A stretch of 64,000 bases of DNA from Caulobacter sp048541825 (lineage in GTDB: Bacteria; Pseudomonadota; Alphaproteobacteria; Caulobacterales; Caulobacteraceae), in contig NZ_CP183332.1 in assembly GCF_048541825.1 (NCBI RefSeq), positions 3,854,694 to 3,918,693 of the forward strand, written 5' to 3'. The translations under genes were made by a program, and so were the position numbers. This document shows, one piece after another, positions 37,113-47,622 of the stretch; position 1 is the stretch's first letter; each line of letters begins with the position of its first letter. The notes beneath the pieces are model-generated. The model was given only the letters and a program-made list of their open reading frames with translations, was not told the origin of the DNA and made no database searches.

Positions 37113-39251
37113 ATGTTCGAAATCATGCGCAAGACGATCGAGTGGGGCGGCAAGACGCTGGTCCTCGAAACCGGTCGCATCGCCCGTCAGGCTGACGGCG
37201 CCGTTCTGGCCACCATGGGCGAAACCGTCGTCCTGGCCACTGCCGTGTTCGCCAAGAAAGCCAAGCCCGGCCAGGACTTCTTCCCCCTGACCGTCAACTA
37301 CATCGAGAAGACCTACGCCGCCGGCAAGATCCCGGGCGGCTTCTTCAAGCGCGAAGGTCGTCCGTCGGAAAAGGAAACCCTGGTTTCCCGCCTGATCGAC
37401 CGTCCGATCCGCCCCCTGTTCGTCAAGGGCTTCAAGAACGAAGTCCAGGTCGTCTGCACCGTGCTGCAGCATGACCTCGAGAACGATCCCGACATCGTCG
37501 CCATGGTCGCCGCCTCGGCCGCCCTGGTGATCTCCGGCGCCCCGTTCATGGGCCCGATTGGCGGCGCTCGCGTCGGCTACATCAATGGCGAATATGTGCT
37601 CAACCCGACGCTCGAAGAGCTGAAGGAAAGCAAGATGGACCTGGTCGTGGCCGGCACCGCCGACGCCGTGATGATGGTCGAATCCGAAATCCAGGAACTC
37701 TCGGAAGAGATCGTCCTGGGCGGCGTCAGCTTCGCCCACAAGTCGATGCAGGCCGTGATCAACGGCATCATCGAACTGGCCGAACACGCCGCCAAGGAGC
37801 CCTTCGACTTCCAGCCGGAAAACACCGACGCCCTGAAGGCCGAAGTGAAGAAGGCCGTCGGCGCCGACCTGGCCGACGCCTACACCATCCGCGCCAAGGG
37901 CGACCGCGTTTCGGCCCTGTCGGCCGCCAAGGCCAAGGCCGTCGAGACCTTCGCCAAGAGCGATACCAACCCGGCCGGCATCGATCCGCTGAAGCTGATC
38001 TCGGTGTTCAAGGAACTGGAAGCCGACATCGTCCGTCGCTCCATCCTCGACACCGGCATCCGCATCGACGGCCGCACCGTCGACACCGTGCGTCCGATCC
38101 TGGGTGAAGTCGGCATCCTGCCGCGCACCCACGGCTCGGCCCTGTTCACGCGCGGCGAGACGCAAGCCATCGTGGTCGCCACCCTGGGCACCGGCGATGA
38201 CGAGCAGTTCATCGACGCCCTGGAAGGCACCTACAAGGAATCCTTCCTGCTGCACTACAACTTCCCTCCCTTCTCGGTCGGTGAGACCGGTCGGATGGGC
38301 AGCCCCGGCCGCCGCGAAATCGGCCACGGCAAGCTGGCCTGGCGCGCCCTGCGCCCGATGCTGCCGGCCAAGGAAGACTTCCCCTACACCATCCGCCTGG
38401 TCTCCGAGATCACCGAGTCGAACGGCTCGTCCTCGATGGCCACGGTCTGCGGCGCCTCTCTGGCCATGATGGACGCGGGCGTTCCGCTGATCCGTCCGGT
38501 CTCGGGCATCGCCATGGGCCTGATCCTCGAGAGCGACGGCTTTGCCGTTCTGTCCGACATCCTGGGCGACGAAGATCACCTGGGCGACATGGACTTCAAG
38601 GTGGCCGGCACCAGCGAGGGTCTCACCTCGCTGCAGATGGACATCAAGATCGCCGGCATCACCGAAGAGATCATGAAGCAAGCGCTGGCCCAGGCTAAGG
38701 GCGGTCGCGAGCACATCCTCGGCGAGATGAACAAGGCGATGGATGCGCCGCGCGAAGAAGTCGGCGACTACGCGCCGAAGATCGAAACCATCACCATCCC
38801 GACCGACAAGATCCGGGAAGTGATCGGCACCGGCGGCAAGGTGATCCGCGAGATCGTCGCCACCACCGGCGCCAAGGTCGACATCAACGACGAAGGCACG
38901 GTCAAGGTTTCGGCCTCGGACGGCGCCAAGATCAAGGCCGCCATCGACTGGATCAAGTCGATCACGCAAGAAGCTGAAGTCGGCGCGATCTATGACGGCA
39001 AGGTCGTCAAGGTCGTCGATTTCGGCGCCTTCGTGAACTTCTTCGGCGCCAAGGACGGCCTCGTCCACGTCAGCCAGATCAGCAACGAACGCGTCGCCAA
39101 GCCGTCGGACGTGCTGAAGGAAGGCCAGATCGTCAAAGTGAAGCTTCTCGGCTTCGACGATCGCGGCAAGACCAAGCTGTCGATGAAGGTTGTCGACCAG
39201 GAAACTGGCGAAGACCTGACCAAGAAGGAAGGCGCGACCGAAGAGGCGTAA
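37113..39251 (+). CDS. pnp: Polyribonucleotide nucleotidyltransferase (PNPase)
   Basis: Phosphorolytic 3'-5' exoribonuclease of the RNA degradosome. Two RNase PH-like domains (residues about 10-220 and 310-545, the second with GETGRMGSPGRREIGHGKLA and DEDHLGDMDFKVAG), a KH domain (IREVIGTGGKVIREIVATTGAKVDIND) and an S1 domain (GKVVKVVDFGAFVNFFGAKDGLVHVSQIS). 712 aa, typical of Caulobacter. Last gene of the rimP-pnp cluster, closed by a terminator. Confidence 0.97.
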   Translation: MFEIMRKTIEWGGKTLVLETGRIARQADGAVLATMGETVVLATAVFAKKAKPGQDFFPLTVNYIEKTYAAGKIPGGFFKREGRPSEKETLVSRLIDRPIRPLFVKGFKNEVQVVCTVLQHDLENDPDIVAMVAASAALVISGAPFMGPIGGARVGYINGEYVLNPTLEELKESKMDLVVAGTADAVMMVESEIQELSEEIVLGGVSFAHKSMQAVINGIIELAEHAAKEPFDFQPENTDALKAEVKKAVGADLADAYTIRAKGDRVSALSAAKAKAVETFAKSDTNPAGIDPLKLISVFKELEADIVRRSILDTGIRIDGRTVDTVRPILGEVGILPRTHGSALFTRGETQAIVVATLGTGDDEQFIDALEGTYKESFLLHYNFPPFSVGETGRMGSPGRREIGHGKLAWRALRPMLPAKEDFPYTIRLVSEITESNGSSSMATVCGASLAMMDAGVPLIRPVSGIAMGLILESDGFAVLSDILGDEDHLGDMDFKVAGTSEGLTSLQMDIKIAGITEEIMKQALAQAKGGREHILGEMNKAMDAPREEVGDYAPKIETITIPTDKIREVIGTGGKVIREIVATTGAKVDINDEGTVKVSASDGAKIKAAIDWIKSITQEAEVGAIYDGKVVKVVDFGAFVNFFGAKDGLVHVSQISNERVAKPSDVLKEGQIVKVKLLGFDDRGKTKLSMKVVDQETGEDLTKKEGATEEA

Positions 39252-39286
39252 GCCTTTTCAGTCTGGCTTTTCCGGACGGAATGCAG

Positions 39287-39315
39287 CGGGCGGCTCCGAG
39301 AGGGGCCGCCCGTTT
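39287..39315 (+). terminator. Intrinsic terminator after pnp
   Basis: CGGGCGGC / GCCGCCCG stem with a short loop and GTTTTGCGTTT behind it, about 35 bp after the pnp stop. Confidence 0.8.
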
Positions 39316-39341
39316 TGCGTTTGGGGGGGTGGAGCGGGGTG

Positions 39342-39443
39342 CGTCCTTCGAGGCCCGCTGCGCGGGCGCCTCAGGATGAGGAGCTCTGTGGCTCTGAACA
39401 CCTCATCCTGAGGTGCGCGCTCCTGAGCGCGCCTTGAACGACG
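39342..39443. repeat. Alphaproteobacterial REP-type palindrome
   Basis: Contains CCTCAGGATGAGG (39369-39381) and its exact complement CCTCATCCTGAGG (39401-39413), flanked by TCCTTCGAGGC and GCGCGCTCCTGAGCGCGC. The TTCGAGGC...CCTCAGGATGAGG form is a common dispersed palindrome in alphaproteobacteria. It lies in the gap of 237 bp between pnp and the protease gene. Confidence 0.8.
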
Positions 39444-39488
39444 CAGGTGGGTTGGGGATGTCCGACTAGGCGGTCAGTGGACTCGGAG

Positions 39489-40172
39489 TCAGCCCTCTTG
39501 GATCAGTTCTAAAGCGCGTAGAATGGGCACTGCCAACATGAAGCCGCTGTTGGGCTGAACGAAGTGAACGGGATCTTCCACAAATCCGCCCTGCTCGTCG
39601 CGTCTCATCAGCGGAATGGGGCGGTCAAATTTGTATCCAGAGACTATCGCGCAAAGCTTGGGAATGGCTGTGCCGTCGTTGACGTAGATAGGTCCGCCGC
39701 TGAACCCCTTATTGTTCACTGTGTCGAATAGGTGAACCATCGGGCCTTCGAGGTTCGTCGAGCCGCTATAGATTGCGGCTTTGACCATTGGAATCGGCCA
39801 CCGGTGACCCTCAGGCCGCACGCCCTCGATCCCAAGAGGGAAGCCGCAATAGGACGCTGTTGAGCCCACCGTGATAAAGCCGTTGATCCGTTCCTCAGGT
39901 AGCCCCGAATTTGGGCCGAGTAGCGGAGATGTCAGAATTGCTATGTCGTCCCGAACACCAAATCGCACGCTTTCAATCGGCAGCGCTGACCAGCTTTCAT
40001 CAACGCGAAAACGGATGTTGTCTCCAGGTTGAAGGCCTTCAACAACGTGGCCTGCTGTGACTACGTATCCCTTCCCGCCGACGGTTACCAAGATCGCAGT
40101 CGCCGGGCCTCGGACGTACTCGATGCGGAGTACGGGTAGAAGCTCGTGATCGGTTAGGCGCATGCTCGCCAT
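39489..40172 (-). CDS. Trypsin-like serine protease without signal peptide, island-2 cargo
   Basis: A compact S1-fold peptidase domain of 227 aa. The triad is complete: His in VVTAGHVVEG, Asp in VRDDIAILTSP, Ser in NNKGFSGGPIYV. No signal peptide or membrane segment is visible and no PDZ domain follows, so it looks cytoplasmic, unlike DegP-type proteases. Third codon positions are much less G/C than around. The 5' end faces repeat island 2. Stand-alone proteases of this kind occur in bacterial defence and conflict loci, but no partner gene is adjacent here, so the role is open. Confidence 0.8.
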   Translation of the reverse strand: MASMRLTDHELLPVLRIEYVRGPATAILVTVGGKGYVVTAGHVVEGLQPGDNIRFRVDESWSALPIESVRFGVRDDIAILTSPLLGPNSGLPEERINGFITVGSTASYCGFPLGIEGVRPEGHRWPIPMVKAAIYSGSTNLEGPMVHLFDTVNNKGFSGGPIYVNDGTAIPKLCAIVSGYKFDRPIPLMRRDEQGGFVEDPVHFVQPNSGFMLAVPILRALELIQEG

Positions 40173-40300
40173 CCTAGTGACTTCGATTGACCGCCGAGGA
40201 CGGTCTTTCTAGAGGGAAAATTGAGGTGATGTCTCCGTCAATGGCAGCACGGAACGAAGGCACGTATAGCGCCGAACCGCCGAAAGTTGCCTAAAGGGTC

Positions 40301-40470
40301 GCCCGCCGACCTCCAGGGTCGGTGCGATCCCTACATCTCTTGGAGGCTGCAGCGTGCCGGTCTGTCCAGGTCAGTCAAGGCCCGGTCTTCGACCGGCCGC
40401 TCTGCGGCGGCCCGGAGGGCCGGCCTTGAGTGACCTGGACAGACCGGCGATCGTCTCGCCGTGAGATGTA
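40301..40470. repeat. Repeat module A, copy 2 (island 2)
   Basis: Nearly identical to 2946-3081 over the CATCTC...GAGATG core (from 40335). The 30 bp before it (GACCTCCAGGGTCGGTGCGATCC) recurs, inverted, at 60050-60095 after the island-3 copy, so this flank belongs to the module. It starts 129 bp upstream of the protease gene. Confidence 0.9.
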
Positions 40471-40830
40471 AGGAAGGCGCTGCCCGCGAGGGGCGGACGG
40501 GCAGGCGCGGTGTTGGCCGCTCCCTCTCGTATCCGTCATTCCGAGCCTTTGGCTCGGGAGCCCTCTATCCACCGCAGGTGCGGGAGGGGCGGGGTGCGCG
40601 CGCACCCCGCTGGCACTTTACGTGTCAGTTGAAGCAGGGGTTCCCGCCACAAGGGCGGGAATGACGGTGGTGGGTGGTGGGTGGTGGTGGCTGTAGCGCC
40701 CTATCGCCGCGCCTCAGTCACTATGCGGATCGCCAGTCGCGCGGACGGGGGCAGGCCACACGGTGTTTCTTCCAGCGGCCACGGGGATCGGCAGCGGGCC
40801 ATCCCCGGATGGGGACGGGGATCAATGATC
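40471..40830. other. Intergenic stretch between modules A and B of island 2
   Basis: About 360 bp with no gene I can support. It contains a GGTGGTGGGTGGTGGGTGGTGG purine-rich run at about 40668-40690, and open frames that have no match to the other islands and no normal codon bias. Confidence 0.6.
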
Positions 40831-40997
40831 CTTCTCCCAGAGGGAGAAGGAGGGGCCCGCGCCGTAGGCGTGGGAGGATGAGGGGTTTGCGAAGCCCTTC
40901 CGGACAAGGCACGTCCCCAAGTGCGACAACGGCTGGCGGTGTAACCCCTCACCCTCCCACGCAAGCGTGGGTCCCTCCCTCTCCCTCTGGGAGAGGG
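40831..40997. repeat. Repeat module B, copy 2 (island 2)
   Basis: Almost the same sequence as 3131-3297, including the internal CCCTTCCGGACA segment. Inverted arms end in CTCTGGGAGAGGG. Deleted relative of the DUF559-carrying element in island 3. Confidence 0.9.
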
Positions 40998-41045
40998 TCG
41001 AAGGAACGGGGACCGGCGCGGGCGTTCAGGAAACTTATCCGACGC

Positions 41046-41510
41046 GCTGAAACCTCCCGTATTCTGTCCCCACCTCGTCGCGAGGAAAGGGCGCAAGGCC
41101 AGCGACCATTGCGGCGGCGGGGGGTGATCGAGCGGGCAGCTCAATCGATGGCGGGAGGAGCATCTTATGCTCTGGGCCGCCAACCTCGGTGGTCTCTGGC
41201 GGCGGTCGGCCCTGGAACACAGAAACGACGTGACCTCGAGGGTCGAGCGAGCAACAGGCATGGGCTGAAATCGCCCAAGCGGTCTGGACGGGGTCGCTAA
41301 CCCCTCCACCCGCCGGAGGCCGAACGTCGGGAGCGGGTTAAAACCCCGCGCCTCGAAGGCTTCTGGAAGCCGGTCACGCGGAGCGAACGGCTTCGTCGAA
41401 ACGGTATTCTCTATTTCTCATCCGGACGTGGTCCGGACGCTCCGCGACCCTTTCCATCACCCTCGTAGCGACAGCGCGAGGTCGCGAAACCGCGCGCCCC
41501 GACGGCCCCG
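41046..41510 (+). repeat. Repeat module C, copy 2 (island 2)
   Basis: Shares ordered patches with copies 1 and 3: AAACCTCCCGTATTCT, GGGGTGATCGAGCGGG, GGGCTGAAATCGCCC (41263-41277, exact in copy 3), GGGAGCGGGTTAAAACCCCG (also in copy 3), CTTCGTCGAAACGGTATT (also in copy 1) and GGTCCGGACGCTCCGCGACC. The TonB-receptor promoter and Fur box lie just after its end. Confidence 0.8.
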
Positions 41511-41518
41511 CCATTTTG

Positions 41519-41535
41519 CGAATGATTATCATTGC
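41519..41535 (+). promoter_or_regulatory. Fur box
   Basis: AATGATTATCATT (41521-41533) is an exact 6-1-6 inverted repeat matching the centre of the Fur consensus GATAATGATAATCATTATC. It lies about 90 bp before the siderophore-receptor start, and fur itself is in this window. Confidence 0.85.
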
Positions 41536-41621
41536 GTACCTGCTTGGGCCCAGATAAGAACGCCTCGCAATATCAGGAGGGGCGCGAGGGATCGTCGCCC
41601 CGCTGGGGACAGGATCTTACT

Positions 41622-44009
41622 ATGCGTAACGCGAACACCCACAGCCCAACCCTCGGCGGCATCGTCGGCCGTCAACGTCGCGCCCTGAGCGTGGCTGCCG
41701 TCGCCGGCGTCGCGGGCCTGACCCTGGGCGCGGGCCAGGCCTATGCCGCCGAGATTGGGGCCGCCGAGATTGGGGCCACCGAAGTGGATGCGGCGATCGC
41801 CACCGCCACCGCCGTCGCCGACGACGCCACTGAAGTCGCGGGGGTCAAGGTCGACGGCAAGCGGGCCACCGACGTGCAGTCGGGCAAGTACACCGCCCCG
41901 CTGGTCGATACGCCGCGCTCGATCACGGTGATCTCCAGCAAGATCATCGAGCAGACCGCCGCCACCTCGCTGCAGGACATCCTGCGCACCTCGCCGGGCA
42001 TCACCTTTGGGGCGGGCGAGGGCGGTCAGCCCCTGGCTGACCGGCCGTTCATCCGGGGCCAGGCCTCGGGCAACAACGTCTTCGTCGACGGCATCCGCGA
42101 CAGCGGCGGCCAGACCCGCGAGGTCTTCAACCTGGAACAGGTGGAGGTCATCAAGGGTCCGGACTCGGTCTATAGCGGCCGGGGCTCGGGCGGCGGCAGC
42201 ATCAATCTGGGTTCCAAGTCGCCCAAGCCGGTCAGCTTTGTGCGCGGTTCGATCGCCGGCGGCACGGACGCCTATGTGCGCGGCACGGCCGACGCCAACT
42301 ATGCCTTTGGCGAGACCGCCGCCTTCCGCCTGAACCTGATGTACACGCAGGGCGACACGCCGGGCCGCGACAGCGTCGATTTCAAGCGCTGGGGCATCGC
42401 GCCGTCGCTGGCCTTCGGCATCGGCACGGACACCCAGGTGACGGCCAGCTACTATCATCTCGATAGCGAGCAGGACCCCGACTATGGCATTCCGCTGGCC
42501 TCCAAGCGCACCTGGGCCCCGACAGCCACGGATGGCCGGGTTCGTCCCGCGAACGGCATCGCCGACGTGTCACGCAGCGCCTATTACGGCCTGTCGCGCG
42601 ACTTCCTGAAGACCCGGGCCGACATCGCCACCCTGATCCTCAACCACCAGATCAATGACGACTTCGCGGTCCGCCAGGCGGTTCGCTATTCGAAGTCGGT
42701 CAACGACTATGTGGTCACCAACCCCGGCGACGGCGGCGCGGCCCAGTTCGTGGCCGGCGAATGGTGGATGAAGCGGGGAACCAAGTCGCGCTGGAACCCG
42801 ACCACCACGCTCGCGGCGGTCACCGACTTCAGCGGCAAGTTCGACCTGGGCGCGGTGGAAAACCGCTTCAACATCGGCGTCGAGCTGGCCCGCGAGATCA
42901 ACGAAAACGCCAGCTACGTGGTCTATGGCGCGGCCGGCTCGGCCTGCCCGACGGGCTTCACGGCCAATTTCACCACGGCCGGCGTCGGCGACTGCACCCG
43001 TCTTTATGCCCCCAATCCGAACAACAGCTGGACCGGCACCATCACCCGCGCCCCGGCCGCCCGCTCGGTGACCAAGACCGCCGCAATCTATGGCTTCGAC
43101 ACGATCAAGCTCAGCGACAAGCTGCAGGTGAACCTGGGCGGCCGCTATGACGTCTACAACACCCGGGGCACGAACGTGACCGTGACCAGCGCCGCCGGCG
43201 TGATCACCAGCACGGTGTTCACCAGCGTGCCGCAAGCCGAGTGGGACTTCTTCAACTATCAAGTCGGCCTGGTATTCAAGCCGACCGCTGCCTCCAGCCT
43301 CTATGCCTCCTACGCCACGGCCTCGACCCCGCCGACCATCGCCGGCGGCGATCAGAACACGGCTGGCGGCATCGGCGCGGGCAATCTGTCGACCACCCTG
43401 CTGGATCCGGAAGACACGATCAGCAGCGAGATCGGCGCCAAGTGGACCCTGTTCGACGACCGCCTGGCCGTGTCAGGCGCCCTGTTCCGCACCGAGCGCA
43501 AGAACGCCCAGATCCAGGTTTCGGCCGGTGTCTATCAGCAGGTCGGCGAAGCCAGGGTCCAGGGCGTCGAACTGGGCGTCTCGGGCAATGTCACCCCCAA
43601 GTGGCAGGTGTTCGGCGGCTACACCTACATGGATAGCGAGCTGGTGCGCGGGGCCTATACCGGCGTCAACCAGGGCGATCCGCTGGCCAATACGCCCGAG
43701 CACAGCTTCAGCCTGTTCTCGACCTATCGCGTGACCCGCAAGATCGCGCTGGGCGGCGGCGCCTACTACGTTTCCGACAGCTTTGGCGGCAACCAGGGCG
43801 GGGCCGGCGGCGGCGTCAACAAGGTCTATGCCCCGGCCTATACCCGCTATGACGCCTTCGCCTCGTGGGCGGTCAGCGACAAGATCGACCTGCAGCTCAA
43901 CGTGCAGAACCTGACGGACCAGCGCTTCATCCTGCGCACCAACGGCGTCCACCACGCCGATCCGGCCCCGGCCCGTCAGGCCATGCTCACCGTCAACGTC
44001 AAGTACTGA
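41622..44009 (+). CDS. TonB-dependent catecholate siderophore receptor (Fiu-like)
   Basis: Outer-membrane gated channel importing ferric siderophore. A signal peptide (ending at about GQAYA) and a short acidic repeat (AEIGAAEIGATEVDAA) are followed by the plug domain: DTPRSITVISSKIIEQTAATSLQDILRTSPGI in pieces, PFIRGQASGNNVFVDGIRDSG, and EVIKGPDSVYSGRGSGGGSINL. The 22-strand barrel ends in an aromatic residue (NVKY). Starts at ATG after a normal ribosome-binding site. The plug pattern and the adjacent PiuC-like gene point to the Fiu/PiuA group. Fur box upstream implies induction under iron starvation. Confidence 0.92.
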   Translation: MRNANTHSPTLGGIVGRQRRALSVAAVAGVAGLTLGAGQAYAAEIGAAEIGATEVDAAIATATAVADDATEVAGVKVDGKRATDVQSGKYTAPLVDTPRSITVISSKIIEQTAATSLQDILRTSPGITFGAGEGGQPLADRPFIRGQASGNNVFVDGIRDSGGQTREVFNLEQVEVIKGPDSVYSGRGSGGGSINLGSKSPKPVSFVRGSIAGGTDAYVRGTADANYAFGETAAFRLNLMYTQGDTPGRDSVDFKRWGIAPSLAFGIGTDTQVTASYYHLDSEQDPDYGIPLASKRTWAPTATDGRVRPANGIADVSRSAYYGLSRDFLKTRADIATLILNHQINDDFAVRQAVRYSKSVNDYVVTNPGDGGAAQFVAGEWWMKRGTKSRWNPTTTLAAVTDFSGKFDLGAVENRFNIGVELAREINENASYVVYGAAGSACPTGFTANFTTAGVGDCTRLYAPNPNNSWTGTITRAPAARSVTKTAAIYGFDTIKLSDKLQVNLGGRYDVYNTRGTNVTVTSAAGVITSTVFTSVPQAEWDFFNYQVGLVFKPTAASSLYASYATASTPPTIAGGDQNTAGGIGAGNLSTTLLDPEDTISSEIGAKWTLFDDRLAVSGALFRTERKNAQIQVSAGVYQQVGEARVQGVELGVSGNVTPKWQVFGGYTYMDSELVRGAYTGVNQGDPLANTPEHSFSLFSTYRVTRKIALGGGAYYVSDSFGGNQGGAGGGVNKVYAPAYTRYDAFASWAVSDKIDLQLNVQNLTDQRFILRTNGVHHADPAPARQAMLTVNVKY

Positions 44010-44032
44010 GACTCCCCTCTCACTTGACGTTC

Positions 44033-44066
44033 GCCCCGTCCGGCAGGCCCTTCGCCGGACGGGGCG
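44033..44066 (+). terminator. Intrinsic terminator-like hairpin after the receptor gene
   Basis: Perfect GCCCCGTCCGGC / GCCGGACGGGGC stem with a 9-base loop, then GCTCTCTTCTC. It may reduce transcription into the dioxygenase gene or protect the receptor mRNA 3' end. Confidence 0.65.
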
Positions 44067-44097
44067 CTCTCTTCTCAGGGCCCCGGGTTTCCCCCTC

Positions 44098-44781
44098 ATG
44101 ATGCTGCAGATTCCCGAGGTCCTGACCAAGGCTCAGGTGGCCGAATGCCGGGCGATCATGGACGCTGCGCCCTGGGCGGACGGCAACATCACCTCGGGCT
44201 TTCAGGCGGCGCTGGCCAAGCAGAACCAGCAGCTGCCGCAGGACGGCGAGGCGGCCAGGACCGTGGGGGCCATCATCCTGGCGGCGCTGGAGCGCAACCC
44301 GCTGTTCGTTTCGGCCGCCCTGCCGCAGACCATCCTGTCGCCGATGTTCAACCGCTACGGCCGGGGCATGGGCTTTGGCGACCATATCGACAATGCGGTG
44401 CGCCGTGATCCGGTCACCGGCCAGACCCTGCGCACCGACCTGTCGGCGACGCTGTTCCTGTCGGAACCCGACGACTATGACGGTGGCGAGCTGGTGGTCG
44501 ACGACCTCTATGGCAGCCACGCGGTCAAGCTTTCGGCCGGCGACCTGATCCTCTATCCGGCCTCAAGCCTGCATCATGTGACGCCGGTGACGCGGGGGAC
44601 CCGCACCGCCAGCTTTTTCTGGATCCAGAGCCTGGTGCGCGAGGACGCCCGCCGGGCCCTGCTTCTGGACATGGACGTCGCCATCCAGCGTCTGTCCCAG
44701 GCCGTGGGCGTGGCCGACCCCTCGATCCTGGCCCTGACCGGAACCTATCACAACCTGCTGCGCCAGTGGGCCGAAGTGTGA
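44098..44781 (+). CDS. PKHD-type Fe(II)/2-oxoglutarate dioxygenase, PiuC/YbiX family
   Basis: Iron- and oxoglutarate-dependent hydroxylase of 227 aa. Metal ligands: H96-x-D98 in FGDHIDNAV and His159 or 160 in SSLHHVTPVTRGTRTASFFW, with the Arg of TRGTR binding oxoglutarate. The family almost always accompanies Fiu/PiuA siderophore receptors, as here, yet its substrate is unknown. It starts 88 bp after the receptor, past a hairpin. Confidence 0.92.
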   Translation: MMLQIPEVLTKAQVAECRAIMDAAPWADGNITSGFQAALAKQNQQLPQDGEAARTVGAIILAALERNPLFVSAALPQTILSPMFNRYGRGMGFGDHIDNAVRRDPVTGQTLRTDLSATLFLSEPDDYDGGELVVDDLYGSHAVKLSAGDLILYPASSLHHVTPVTRGTRTASFFWIQSLVREDARRALLLDMDVAIQRLSQAVGVADPSILALTGTYHNLLRQWAEV

Positions 44782-44782
44782 T

Positions 44783-44806
44783 GTTCGACGAGCGCGCTCG
44801 TCGAAC
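44783..44806. repeat. 24-bp perfect palindrome after the PiuC gene
   Basis: GTTCGACGAGCG and CGCTCGTCGAAC meet with no spacer, 1 bp after the PiuC stop and about 70 bp before the histidine-kinase start. No T run follows. Either a terminator relic or a protein-binding site. Confidence 0.7.
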
Positions 44807-44877
44807 GAGGGTGTCCAAGGCAACACTCCGTTTACCAATGGCCCCCACCATCCTCCGCGCGATCTTCCGGAGCCCCG

Positions 44878-47553
<2,676 letters not shown>

Positions 47554-47622
47554 GTTTCCCCGACGAACGAACCACGCTAAAGCTGCCCGCGAAGGGAGCG
47601 TGACGGCTCCAGGGGGAACAGC

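Noticed and set aside
36318..39068. Open frame of 916 codons opposite truB, rpsO and pnp
   Set aside because: Covers three strongly identified genes on the other strand and shows no domain; antisense shadow.
40674..41300. Open frame of 208 codons through island 2
   Set aside because: Covers modules B and C; no conservation with islands 1 and 3 at protein level.
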